From: JANNHP01 sp031404455
GTDB taxonomy: Bacteria; Planctomycetota; JAJSAM01; JAJVHW01
DNA length: 15,868 nt
Direction of reading: 5' to 3'
Assembly: GCA_031404455.1 (NCBI GenBank)
Contig: JANNHP010000051.1
Location: 1-15,868, forward strand
The position numbers and the translations under genes were made by a program. Shown in pieces: positions 1 to 5,591 of this stretch. The notes under the pieces were generated by a model. It did not search any database, was not told the DNA's origin, and worked only from the letters and a program-made list of their open reading frames with translations. The first letter of the stretch is position 1. Each line of letters starts with the position of its first letter.

Positions 1-1109
1 CCCGCCGCGGCGAACCGCGGGAGGTCGTCGTCGTGGATCATCTGCGCGTGCTCCACGCGGTGACGAAGCCGCGCGCCGTTCGGACCGAGTGCGCCCGCGA
101 GTGCGTCGAGGGCGGTGCGGACGGCGGCGTCGCCGATCGCGTGCAGATAGCTCGGGAGGCCCGCATCGGCTGTCGCGCGGACGAGGTCGCGCACCGCCTC
201 GGGCGGCAGGATCTCGACGCCGCGGTGGCAGTCGTCGCCCTCGTACGGATCGAGGAGACGCGCCGTGCGCGAGCCGAGTGCGCCGTCGAGAAACGTCTTC
301 ATCCCGACGACGCTGAACGCGCGTCCGGGCGCGCGGAAGTCGGCGACGGCGGCTTCGCCGGGTGAGACGGTCGCGAAGACCTCCACACCGAGACGCCCCG
401 CGGCGTCGAGCGCGCGCAAGGGCGGATGCGCGCGCGAGCCGCTCATGTCGTGGACCGCCGTGATCCCCGCGCGGTGGAGTTCCGGGAGGACCGCGGCGAC
501 GGCCTCGGCGAGTTCCTCGGTCGTCAGATCCTCGGCCTGCGCCGACGCGGCGAACGCGGAGTTCTCGCCGAGGATGCCGGTCGGCGCGCCGTGGGCATCG
601 AGATCGACGCGCCCGCCCTCGATGTCCGGCGCCTTCGGCAGGAACCCGGAGCGCACGAGTCCCATCGTGTTCAGCGCGGCCGAGTGGTAGTCGTGCGAAC
701 GCAGCAGCACCGGCGAAGACGTCGCGGCGTCGAGGGCAGCGCGCGCGGTGACGGAGCCGAGGCGGAAGACCTCGGGATCGAACCCGCGTCCGACGATCCA
801 TCTCCCCGGCGCCCGTTGCGCGGCCGCGGCGCGCACCGTGGCGACGATGCCGTCGACGCCGAGTCCGTGCAGGTCGATCTCGCGCCGCGACATCGCGAGC
901 GGCACGAGGTGCGCGTGCGCGTCGTGGAAGCCGGGGCAGACGATGCCGCGCGGCGCGTCGATCACCCGCGTGCGCGGTCCGCGCGCCGCCATCGCGGCGC
1001 GACGAGTCGTCACCGCGGAGATGCGACCGTCCTTCACGACGACGGCGTCCGCGCCGTCCGCCCGGAACGCGCGTGCGGCGCAGACGATCAGATCGGGCGG
1101 CCCGGGCAT
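1..1109 (-). CDS. YtcJ-type amidohydrolase (amidohydrolase family 3), 3' end cut by window edge
   Basis: Read on the minus strand, the frame from the ATG at 1109 stays open to the left edge (369 codons visible). It shows the order of motifs typical of the YtcJ/NfdA branch of metal-dependent amidohydrolases. PGFHDAHAHL near residues 59-68 supplies the HxH metal ligands (His65, His67). Further on are KTFLDGALGSRTARL, then LHAIGDAAVRTALDA, then RHRVEHAQMIHDDD. Family members are cytoplasmic or exported hydrolases of amide or related C-N bonds; the substrate here cannot be told. I chose the 1109 start because TAGCCT sits 7 nt upstream, the same leaderless arrangement as two other genes in the window. 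An in-frame ATG at 1151 would add 14 residues. No Shine-Dalgarno precedes either start. The fold and family are clear; the substrate is unknown. Confidence 0.93.
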   Translation of the reverse strand, partial: MPGPPDLIVCAARAFRADGADAVVVKDGRISAVTTRRAAMAARGPRTRVIDAPRGIVCPGFHDAHAHLVPLAMSRREIDLHGLGVDGIVATVRAAAAQRAPGRWIVGRGFDPEVFRLGSVTARAALDAATSSPVLLRSHDYHSAALNTMGLVRSGFLPKAPDIEGGRVDLDAHGAPTGILGENSAFAASAQAEDLTTEELAEAVAAVLPELHRAGITAVHDMSGSRAHPPLRALDAAGRLGVEVFATVSPGEAAVADFRAPGRAFSVVGMKTFLDGALGSRTARLLDPYEGDDCHRGVEILPPEAVRDLVRATADAGLPSYLHAIGDAAVRTALDALAGALGPNGARLRHRVEHAQMIHDDDLPRFAAA

Positions 1110-1116
1110 CGCGAGG

Positions 1117-1122
1117 AGGCTA
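1117..1122 (-). promoter_or_regulatory. Candidate leaderless -10 element of the amidohydrolase gene
   Basis: On the minus strand the hexamer TAGCCT ends 7 nt before the ATG at 1109. This spacing puts the transcription start at or next to the start codon. No clear -35 box is visible. The assignment rests on the same TANNNT-7 nt arrangement at two other genes here. Confidence 0.35.
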
Positions 1123-1134
1123 ACCTGCGCGCCG

Positions 1135-1191
1135 ATGGAGTCCTTCCGCATCGTCGCGCTGGCCGTGGTCGCCGCGGTGACCTGCGGCGTC
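1135..1191 (+). pseudogene. Possible 5' remnant of a truncated exported-protein gene
   Basis: An ATG at 1135 begins MESFRIVALAVVAAVTCG, which looks like a signal peptide: a charged start followed by a hydrophobic core. All 19 codons from 1135 to 1191 end in G or C. The next 38 codons end in G or C only about two thirds of the time and give a proline/arginine-rich, non-protein-like reading. TAACCT lies 8 nt upstream of the ATG, a spacing close to that of the leaderless genes here. I infer a gene start that lost its body at about 1192. One caution: in the minus-strand amidohydrolase frame the third positions coincide, so the codon bias alone does not prove the strand. Confidence 0.3.
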
Positions 1192-1243
1192 GATGGATCG
1201 GAACTGCTTCCTTCGAATGGGCGCTCCCCAAACGGCACCGCCC

Positions 1244-1261
1244 CCCGCGAGTGGTCGCGGG
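1244..1261. other. Short perfect hairpin, possible weak terminator
   Basis: CCCGCGA (1244-1250) pairs perfectly with TCGCGGG (1255-1261) across a GTGG loop. It lies about 60 nt beyond the stop codon of the ice-binding-like gene. There is no T-run on either side, so it is at best a weak terminator. Confidence 0.3.
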
Positions 1262-1320
1262 AGGCGGGTTCTGCCGCGTCGTCTCGTGCCGGCCCTGATC
1301 GCCCGGAACCGAGACGCAGC

Positions 1321-2052
1321 CTAAGGTCGGCTGACGCTGTTGGAGTCCATCGTCACGGCGGCGTTGATCGCCAGGGCACGGCCGGTGAGGCTCGCGCCGG
1401 ACACGATGGAGATGCTCGCGTACGCGAGGATGTTCCCCTTGAACGCGGTGCCCGAACCGAGGGTCGCGGAACCGCCGATCTGCCAGAACACCCTCGACAC
1501 ATCGTAGTTGGCGCCGCCGTTGATCACGACGACGGACGAGTTGCTCGCGGTCGTGAGAGCGCTTCCCACCTGGATGACGAAGAGCGCATTGGAGTCGCCC
1601 TGGGCGTCGAGAGTGAGTTCCCCGGTCAACCCGGCGGCGGCGTCGAACGTGTAGACGCCCGGCGCGAGCGTGAGCCCGCCCAGGTCCGTGCCGGTGAGGT
1701 TGTTGGCCGCGATGCTCGACATGCCGGCCAGGTAGCCGTAGGCGATCGCGGCATCGCTGTGGGCATCGGACGCCGCATCGTCGCATGCGTGGATCGCCCC
1801 ATCGGACACGATCGCCGGGCCGAAGCCGGTGATCGCGGTTCCGGGGCTGACGCCCAAGTCGCCGGTGACGACGGTGAGGCCGGCGGCGGTCACGGTCGAG
1901 GCGCCGAGCACCGCGAAGTCCGCTGCCGCACCCAATGACGGACCGTCGTCCGCCGCCACGGAGAGAAATCCACCCGCCAACAGCACTGCGGCCGTAGCGA
2001 GCGCGCCTCCGCGCAACCGCCAACCCATCGAGACGTATGCCTTGTGAACCAT
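1321..2052 (-). CDS. Secreted DUF3494 (ice-binding-like) protein
   Basis: This 243-residue protein has an N-terminal signal peptide (residues 1 to about 34, hydrophobic core ALATAAVLLAGG, likely cut near SVAA|DDG). One complete DUF3494 domain follows. Hallmarks are FAVLGASTVTAAG and GDLGVSPGTAITGFGP at the start, LTLAPGVYTF in the middle, and VFWQIGGSATLGSGTAFKG and GRALAINAAVTMDSN at the end. The family folds as an irregular beta-solenoid. Characterised members bind ice and inhibit recrystallisation, but many homologues are of unknown function and ice binding cannot be read from sequence. No sorting or anchor domain follows, so the product should be free in the periplasm or medium. The ATG at 2052 has AAGG 6 nt upstream; the ATG at 2028 is an alternative. 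Codon use is less GC-biased than in the neighbours, consistent with transfer. Confidence 0.93.
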   Translation of the reverse strand: MVHKAYVSMGWRLRGGALATAAVLLAGGFLSVAADDGPSLGAAADFAVLGASTVTAAGLTVVTGDLGVSPGTAITGFGPAIVSDGAIHACDDAASDAHSDAAIAYGYLAGMSSIAANNLTGTDLGGLTLAPGVYTFDAAAGLTGELTLDAQGDSNALFVIQVGSALTTASNSSVVVINGGANYDVSRVFWQIGGSATLGSGTAFKGNILAYASISIVSGASLTGRALAINAAVTMDSNSVSRP

Positions 2053-2357
2053 CCGAGACCTTGCCTTCCCAACTTCCGCGAACTTGCGATCTCGCTGAAT
2101 GCCTGAGCTACCTGAATTGCAAGGCGCGCTGGTCCGAATGAATTCCATCCATCGTCCGCACGGCGCCTGGAACGAAGCCGGTTCCTCGCTTCCCGGCGTG
2201 ACCCCCGGCACGTGCGAAACGTGACTGGAGTTGCACGCGACGCACGGGGCGCGGCCCCCCGGAGTGCGGTGCGACACTCGCGGGGCATCGCTCCCGGTCC
2301 GCAGATGCCCCAGGGCTCGTTCGCCCTCGCGGGTCGGCGCGAGTCGACGGGGCACGG

Positions 2358-2377
2358 CGACGGCGCGCGCGCCGTCG
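2358..2377. repeat. 20-nt perfect palindrome upstream of the selenoprotein gene
   Basis: CGACGGCGCG followed by CGCGCCGTCG is perfectly self-complementary. It is centred about 63 nt upstream of the selenoprotein start codon. It could be an operator or a hairpin; in DNA this GC-rich it may also be chance. Confidence 0.35.
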
Positions 2378-2417
2378 ACCACGACGCGCCGACGGAGAAA
2401 TCCCGGCGTCGCTCCGG

Positions 2418-2423
2418 TACCCT
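2418..2423 (+). promoter_or_regulatory. Candidate leaderless -10 element of the selenoprotein gene
   Basis: TACCCT ends 7 nt before the ATG at 2431. The intervening CTCGCCC contains no Shine-Dalgarno. The layout matches those of the amidohydrolase and kinase genes. No good -35 box is visible. Confidence 0.35.
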
Positions 2424-2430
2424 CTCGCCC

Positions 2431-2667
2431 ATGAAGATCCAGATCGTCTACTGCACGAATTGAAACTACGAACCCCGGGCCGTGGGCCTGGCCGATGCGC
2501 TGATGACGAACCTGAAGCGGAGGATCTCGTCGCTCGAACTCGTTCCGAGCGACAAGGGCCGCTTCGAGGTCTCGTTCGACGGCAACCTCGTCTACTCGAA
2601 GCTCGCGACGGGCGAGTTCCCCGAGGAGATGGACATCGTGAAGCTCGCGATGAAGACGCCGAAGTAG
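2431..2667 (+). CDS. SelW/Rdx-family selenoprotein with in-frame UGA (Sec11)
   Basis: From the ATG at 2431 the frame reads MKIQIVYCTN, then TGA (2461-2463), then NYEPRAVGLADALM and on to a TAG at 2665. The total is 78 residues if the TGA encodes selenocysteine. C8-T-N-U11 is the CxxU redox motif of the Rdx thioredoxin-like family (SelW, SelT, SelH). The YC-x-x-U-x-Y-x-P-R-A context and the later FEVSFDGNLVYSKLATGEFPE segment (the strand and FPE region near the C terminus) also match. Bacterial Rdx proteins are small cytoplasmic thiol or selenol redox proteins of about 75-100 residues. A hairpin of bacterial SECIS type follows the UGA at the correct distance. If TGA were a stop, only 10 residues would remain, and the conserved downstream frame argues against that. 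The product requires SelA, SelB, SelC and SelD elsewhere in the genome. Confidence 0.85.
2475..2491 (+). promoter_or_regulatory. Predicted bacterial SECIS hairpin for Sec insertion
   Basis: CCGGGCC (2475-2481) pairs with GGCCTGG (2485-2491), giving seven pairs including one G-U, with a GTG loop at 2482-2484. The loop begins 18 nt after the UGA and its first base is G. Both agree with the published bacterial SECIS model, which has a small apical loop with an early G, about 16-37 nt from the UGA. The element lies inside the coding region, as usual in bacteria, where SelB would bind it. Confidence 0.65.
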
Positions 2668-2682
2668 CGCGCCGCCGGCGCG
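2668..2682. terminator. Possible bidirectional terminator hairpin between convergent genes
   Basis: CGCGCC (2668-2673) and GGCGCG (2677-2682) form a 6-bp perfect stem with a GCC loop. It fills the 18-nt gap between the convergent selenoprotein and kinase-fold genes. There is no U-tract, so it is only suggestive. Confidence 0.35.
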
Positions 2683-2685
2683 GCG

Positions 2686-3490
2686 TCACCCGCCGAGCGC
2701 GTGGTCGAGGGCGTCCCACGTGCGGATGCGGCGGAACATCTGCGTGTCGCCGCGCCAGTAGGCCACGAGCTTGTCGGGCCGGCCGGCCGAGCATGCGGAT
2801 CCACATCCGCGTGCGCATGTGCGTCTCGTCGGTGCGCGAGAAGTCGAGCGCGAGGAGCAGCACGGAGGGATCGCCGTACGCTTCGCAGAAGGCCGCGATG
2901 CGTCCGCGCGCGGTGCCCGCGCGGCTCACCTCGACGACGCTGGAGATGAACCGCAGGAGCTCCAGCCCCTTCGCGTCGCGCACGCCGTCGCACGGGTGCG
3001 GCTCGCAGAAGTCGAACCAGGTCCAGTCGGCGAAGACGTTGTGCGCCGAGCCGTCGCTGTGGACCGCGGCGATCGAATCGGCGACGTCGTGGCGCGCGCG
3101 GATACGCCTCGCGGCCTCGGCGATCATCGGCCGCGGGTCCTTGCTCGCGGCGATCGCGTCGTAGAGCGTCGGAGTGTCGAGGAAGGGGAAGACGAGTGCC
3201 TGCGGGAACCGCACCGCGCGGCCGTCCACTTCGAGCGCCAGCTCGTCGAAGGGGCCGGCGACGGGCGCGAGCGCCGAGGTGCCGGCCCGACGGAACGCTT
3301 CGATCGCCGCGAGCTCGCGTTGCACGCGGCGCGGCGCGTCGACCGGGCTGTCCTTCGGCTCGACGAAGGACTTGACCGCGAATCGGGCGCCGCCCTGCTC
3401 GACGAAGAGGAGCGTCGTCGAGCGCCGCCGGGCGCGGCGGCGCGGCGGCGGCGGGAACACGCGGCAGGGCAGGCACGGATCGAACGGCAA
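2686..3490 (-). CDS. Protein-kinase/APH-fold protein, frameshifted near the 3' end
   Basis: From a TTG at 3490 the minus strand encodes a small kinase-fold protein. RFAVKSF (Lys40) is the ATP-binding lysine motif. HSDGSAHN (His144, Asp146, Asn151) is the HxDxxxxN catalytic loop, and WFDF (Asp160) occupies the metal-binding DFG position. Lipopolysaccharide kinases, aminoglycoside-type phosphotransferases and small protein kinases all share this fold, so the substrate is open. After RMWIRMLGR the frame loses sense. A neighbouring frame continues as PDKLVAYWRGDTQMFRRI and ends at a TGA (2686-2688). Removing one GGCC from the triple GGCC at 2777-2788 restores a single 266-residue protein. This is either a real slippage mutation or a sequencing/assembly error. 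The TTG start is supported by TACATT 7 nt upstream. Confidence 0.75.
2777..2788. repeat. GGCC x3 tandem repeat at the frameshift site
   Basis: Three consecutive GGCC units sit exactly where the kinase-fold reading frame shifts. Two units would keep the gene in frame; three put it out of frame. Such a tetranucleotide tract can expand or contract by slippage. Confidence 0.7.
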
Positions 3491-3497
3491 GGCCGAG

Positions 3498-3503
3498 AAT
3501 GTA
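3498..3503 (-). promoter_or_regulatory. Candidate leaderless -10 element of the kinase-fold gene
   Basis: On the minus strand TACATT ends 7 nt before the TTG at 3490, with CTCGGCC between them and no Shine-Dalgarno. The geometry is the same as at the amidohydrolase and selenoprotein genes. Confidence 0.35.
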
Positions 3504-3574
3504 GCCTCACTGCCGCCGCGGAGCCCTGCGAGACTTCGGTCGCGCCCGCGCGAAGCTCGTCCCGCCCGGCGCCA

Positions 3575-3599
3575 CGAACCTGAAATGGCCCCGCCGTCC
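3575..3599 (+). promoter_or_regulatory. Candidate ECF-type promoter of the sigma factor gene
   Basis: CGAAC (3575-3579), a 15-nt spacer and CGTCC (3595-3599) resemble the GGAAC -35 and CGTC -10 elements used by many ECF sigma factors. The site lies about 50 nt upstream of the sigma start codon. A similar pair with the same spacer precedes the anti-sigma-like gene, and both share the string AACCTG. This suggests autoregulation. Confidence 0.35.
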
Positions 3600-3649
3600 G
3601 CTGCGTTTCATCCGGTTGCCCTGATTTGCGGCAGGGCGCGTGGAAGCCC

Positions 3650-4213
3650 ATGTCGAGTGTCGAACCAGCTACCGGCGGTCGTCCGGCTGCGACGCCTCCG
3701 GCGCAGTCCGTGTCCGCGAATTGGGCCGCCGCCATCGAGCGGTACGCCCGGCTCATCCACTCGATCCCGCTGCGATTCGGCGTCTCGCGCGAGGACGCGG
3801 AGGACGTCTTCCAGTCCACCGTCCTGACGGCGATGCGCCGCGAGACGGTGCCCCCCTCCGAGGACCGGATCGTGCGATGGCTCGCGAGCATCGCCTCGTG
3901 GGAGACGCGCAATCTCCTGCGCAAGCGCGCTCCGGAGCTTCGGGAGCCGAACGAGGTCGAGGGACTCGCCCCCGGAGCCGAAGCGCCGCGCGCTCTCCTC
4001 GAGGAGGCCGAGGAGCTCCAGGCGCTCGCTGACGCCCTCGCCACGCTGAAACCACGCGAGCGACGCCTCCTCGAGGCGCTCTTCCTCGAGGAGGAGCCTC
4101 TCTCCTACCAAGAGGTCGCGGCGCGCATCGGCGTCGCCGTCGGGAGCGTGGGCGAGCTGAGGCGCCGTGCCATCGACCGCCTGAGGGCCGAGCTCGTGAG
4201 ACGAGGGTTCTGA
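3650..4213 (+). CDS. ECF-subfamily RNA polymerase sigma factor
   Basis: This 187-residue protein has the two domains of a group 4 (ECF) sigma factor. The sigma2 part contains IERYARLIHSIPLRFGVSRE and DAEDVFQSTVLTAM (region 2.2, core RNA polymerase contact). It is followed by the RWLASIASWETRNLLRKR helix that reads the -10 element. The sigma4 part has ALATLKPRERRLLEALFLEE, then SYQEVAARIGVAVGSVGELR, the helix-turn-helix that reads the -35 element. The length is normal for the group. I prefer the ATG at 3650, with GGAAG just upstream, over a TTG at 3626 that would add eight residues. Downstream lies an operon starting with a zinc-finger anti-sigma-like protein. By ECF precedent this sigma probably drives that operon and is held by that protein. 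Confidence 0.92.
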   Translation: MSSVEPATGGRPAATPPAQSVSANWAAAIERYARLIHSIPLRFGVSREDAEDVFQSTVLTAMRRETVPPSEDRIVRWLASIASWETRNLLRKRAPELREPNEVEGLAPGAEAPRALLEEAEELQALADALATLKPRERRLLEALFLEEEPLSYQEVAARIGVAVGSVGELRRRAIDRLRAELVRRGF

Positions 4214-4240
4214 CTCCGCGCCTGCGGCGCGGAGTCAGAA
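4208..4240. terminator. 14-bp perfect hairpin overlapping the sigma factor stop codon
   Basis: TTCTGACTCCGCGC (4208-4221) and GCGCGGAGTCAGAA (4227-4240) form a perfect 14-bp stem with a 5-nt loop. The stop codon (4211-4213) lies inside the stem. No U-tract follows. It may protect the 3' end of the sigma mRNA or act with the C-rich tract downstream as a terminator. Confidence 0.6.
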
Positions 4241-4267
4241 CTGGTGTGGCGCGGACGCAAGGACGCG

Positions 4268-4294
4268 TCCCATCTCGCCAGTGGCGAGATGGGA
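4268..4294. repeat. 12-bp perfect hairpin
   Basis: TCCCATCTCGCC (4268-4279) and GGCGAGATGGGA (4283-4294) pair perfectly around an AGT loop. This is the second of three consecutive strong hairpins between the sigma gene and its putative target operon. Confidence 0.6.
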
Positions 4295-4302
4295 AACACC
4301 CC

Positions 4303-4374
4303 GGGTCCGGCGCCGACTTCGAGCAGGGTGGCGGCGCCTCGCCGCCGGGTCCCCTGCTGAAGTCGTCCGGACTC
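4303..4374. repeat. 72-nt long imperfect hairpin
   Basis: Successive arms pair outside in: 4303-4310 with 4367-4374 (one G-T pair), CGACTTC (4314-4320) with GAAGTCG (4359-4365), AGCAGGG (4322-4328) with CCCTGCT (4352-4358), and GGCGGCG (4330-4336) with CGCCGCC (4340-4346). Small bulges interrupt the roughly 29-pair stem. A structure this long is unlikely by chance and suggests a structured RNA or a repeat element. Confidence 0.6.
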
Positions 4375-4409
4375 CCGCGCGGCGCATCCCGAATCCGTCC
4401 GGATCGCGG

Positions 4410-4470
4410 CTCCCTCCCCGCCCCCCAGCCTCGCCTCCGTCTCCGCCCGCACCTCTCCCCCTCGCCCCAC
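4410..4470 (+). terminator. C-rich, G-poor tract: probable Rho utilisation (rut) region
   Basis: By my count about 42 of 61 bases are C and only 7 are G, a strong reversal of the balanced G and C seen elsewhere. An unstructured C-over-G stretch of this length is the known signature of a rut site for Rho. Its position after three hairpins and before a new promoter suggests it isolates the sigma gene from the operon downstream. The rest of 4375-4596 holds no gene. Confidence 0.45.
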
Positions 4471-4523
4471 CCGATTCATCCTCCATCGACCGCCCGTCGC
4501 ACGACTTGAGCGGATACGGAGAA

Positions 4524-4557
4524 AAACCTGTGGAAACCTGTATCAGACCGCGGTCTC
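4524..4557 (+). promoter_or_regulatory. Candidate ECF-type promoter of the anti-sigma/CHAT operon, with direct repeat
   Basis: GAAAC (4533-4537), a 15-nt spacer and GTCTC (4553-4557) form an ECF-like pair ending about 40 nt before the GTG at 4597. AAACCTGT occurs twice (4524-4531 and 4534-4541), exactly 10 bp apart, overlapping the -35 element. The repeat could be an operator or simply extend the sigma contact. Confidence 0.4.
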
Positions 4558-4596
4558 GACGCATTACCGACCGGTGAACTCGGAGGGAGGCTCGCC

Positions 4597-5187
4597 GTGA
4601 ACGATGCCGTGCACCCTGACGAGGTCGAGCGCCTGATGGTCGCGCTCTGGGGTCCTGGCGCGGCGTCCTCGGCTGCCGGTCACGCGGAGTCGTGCGACGC
4701 GTGCGCCGAGGACGTCGACTTCCACCGCAGGTTGCGCGAGGCCATGCAGCGCCTCGCCGCGGCCGAGGTGCCGCCCCGCGCGATGGCGCCGGCGCTCGCT
4801 GCCGCCGAGCCTCCAGTCCCGCAACCCGATGCCGGTTGGATCCAGGCAGTCGCGCTGCCCCTCTGCGCCGGCGTGCGCTCCGCCGCGGCCGCGGAGATGC
4901 AGTTCGTCTGCGACGTGCCCGGGTTGCGGGTGAACGTGGTCCTTCACCCCGCGGGGCGCGCCGGCCGCTTCGCGCTCTCGGGCCAGGCGCTCCGGGACGA
5001 CTCGACTGCGGCCGAGGGAGCCGGCGTGACGCTCTACGTGGACCGCGTCGCCGCCGCCGTGGCCACGACCGACTCGTTCGGGGAGTTCTCCTTCGGCGCG
5101 CACGCCGGGTCGCGGTTCGGGCTCGGACTCGTGACGGCCGAGGAACGAGCGCTGGTCGAGATCCTGCCGGGCGCAGGTGCCTCGTGA
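4597..5187 (+). CDS. Soluble zinc-finger anti-sigma-like protein with CarboxypepD_reg-like domain
   Basis: This 196-residue protein starts at a GTG with a strong Shine-Dalgarno (GGAGGGAGG, 6 nt away). Residues 29-36, HAESCDAC, form the H-x3-C-x2-C core of zinc-finger anti-sigma domains, which bind ECF sigma factors. No transmembrane segment follows. Instead, residues from about 105 onward form a predicted beta-sandwich of the carboxypeptidase regulatory type. It has LRVNVVLHPAGRAGRFALSG, then a GAGVTLYV strand, then TTDSFGEFSF. A cytoplasmic sensor is therefore likely, in which ligand or partner binding by the beta domain would release the sigma factor. The 3' end overlaps the next start (GTGA), so translation is coupled. 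The anti-sigma role is inferred from the motif and the nearby ECF sigma gene. Confidence 0.75.
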   Translation: MNDAVHPDEVERLMVALWGPGAASSAAGHAESCDACAEDVDFHRRLREAMQRLAAAEVPPRAMAPALAAAEPPVPQPDAGWIQAVALPLCAGVRSAAAAEMQFVCDVPGLRVNVVLHPAGRAGRFALSGQALRDDSTAAEGAGVTLYVDRVAAAVATTDSFGEFSFGAHAGSRFGLGLVTAEERALVEILPGAGAS

Positions 5188-5591
5188 GCGAGCCCCATGC
5201 GGAGTTGCACGTCGACACCGCTCGCACTCCGTCGGCGCTCGGGTGTCGCGGCGTGCCCTCGGACGACCGGCGGCTCGTCTACCGGCATTCGGGCCTGCAG
5301 GTCGAACTGATGTTCCAGCCCGGCGGCCGCGCGGCCGCGTTCGTGTGGGGGCAGATCTACGGCGCGACGTCCGGACGTCCCTGCGTCGGGGCGGACATCG
5401 CGCTCCTCGACGAGACGACGCATCCGCTCGTGCGCGCGTCGACCGACGAGTTCGGCGAGTTCAGCTTCGCGGCGCCGCGGCTCGTCGAGGGCGCGATCTC
5501 GGTCGAGACGCCGTCGGGACGGTTCCTCTGCTGGTTCGCGCCCGCGGATCCGGAGCCGAGCCGCGTGGCCCCGGAGACCGGCCGCGCATGA
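5184..5591 (+). CDS. Small CarboxypepD_reg-like beta-domain protein, paralogue of the preceding C-terminal domain
   Basis: This 135-residue protein begins at a GTG overlapping the previous stop and ends in an ATGA overlap with the protease gene. Most of it is one beta-sandwich domain. GLQVELMFQPGGRAAAFVWG aligns directly with GLRVNVVLHPAGRAGRFALS of the preceding protein, and TDEFGEFSF aligns with TDSFGEFSF. The two genes therefore look like a duplication in which one copy kept the zinc finger. There is no signal peptide or membrane segment. The tight coupling suggests it is made in fixed ratio with the anti-sigma-like protein and the CHAT protease, perhaps as an adaptor. That role is inference only. 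Confidence 0.8.
   Translation: MSEPHAELHVDTARTPSALGCRGVPSDDRRLVYRHSGLQVELMFQPGGRAAAFVWGQIYGATSGRPCVGADIALLDETTHPLVRASTDEFGEFSFAAPRLVEGAISVETPSGRFLCWFAPADPEPSRVAPETGRA

Larger units (their letters stand above)
2053..2430. other. Intergenic stretch with no convincing gene
   Basis: This 378-nt stretch lies between the ice-binding-like gene and the selenoprotein gene. Several frames are open, but their translations are arginine- and proline-rich with no recognisable motif or consistent codon bias. On the minus strand TTGCAA followed 17 nt later by TTCAGC is a poor sigma70-like candidate for the ice-binding-like gene. A 20-nt palindrome lies at 2358-2377. Confidence 0.5.

Noticed and set aside
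748..1938. Long plus-strand open frame opposite the amidohydrolase and ice-binding-like genes
   Set aside because: It is antisense to two well-supported genes, and its translation is arginine- and proline-rich without any domain. Open antisense frames are expected in DNA this GC-rich. Only the 19 codons from 1135 were kept, as a possible remnant.
2053..2160. A sigma54-like site upstream of the ice-binding-like gene (GG...TTGC)
   Set aside because: The GG and GC are 13 nt apart instead of 10.
2461..2463. Reading the TGA as a true stop or a pseudogene mutation
   Set aside because: The downstream frame stays coherent and family-like, the TGA replaces exactly the redox Cys of CxxC, and a SECIS-like hairpin follows.
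2212..2463. Plus-strand extension of the selenoprotein frame upstream to a GTG at 2212
   Set aside because: The extra 73 residues have no family similarity. SelW/Rdx proteins begin a few residues before the CxxU motif, as with the ATG at 2431.
2592..3476. Alternative minus-strand frame of 294 codons over the kinase-fold gene
   Set aside because: It lacks the kinase motifs seen in the frame that starts at 3490 and is arginine/alanine-rich. It is a shadow frame.
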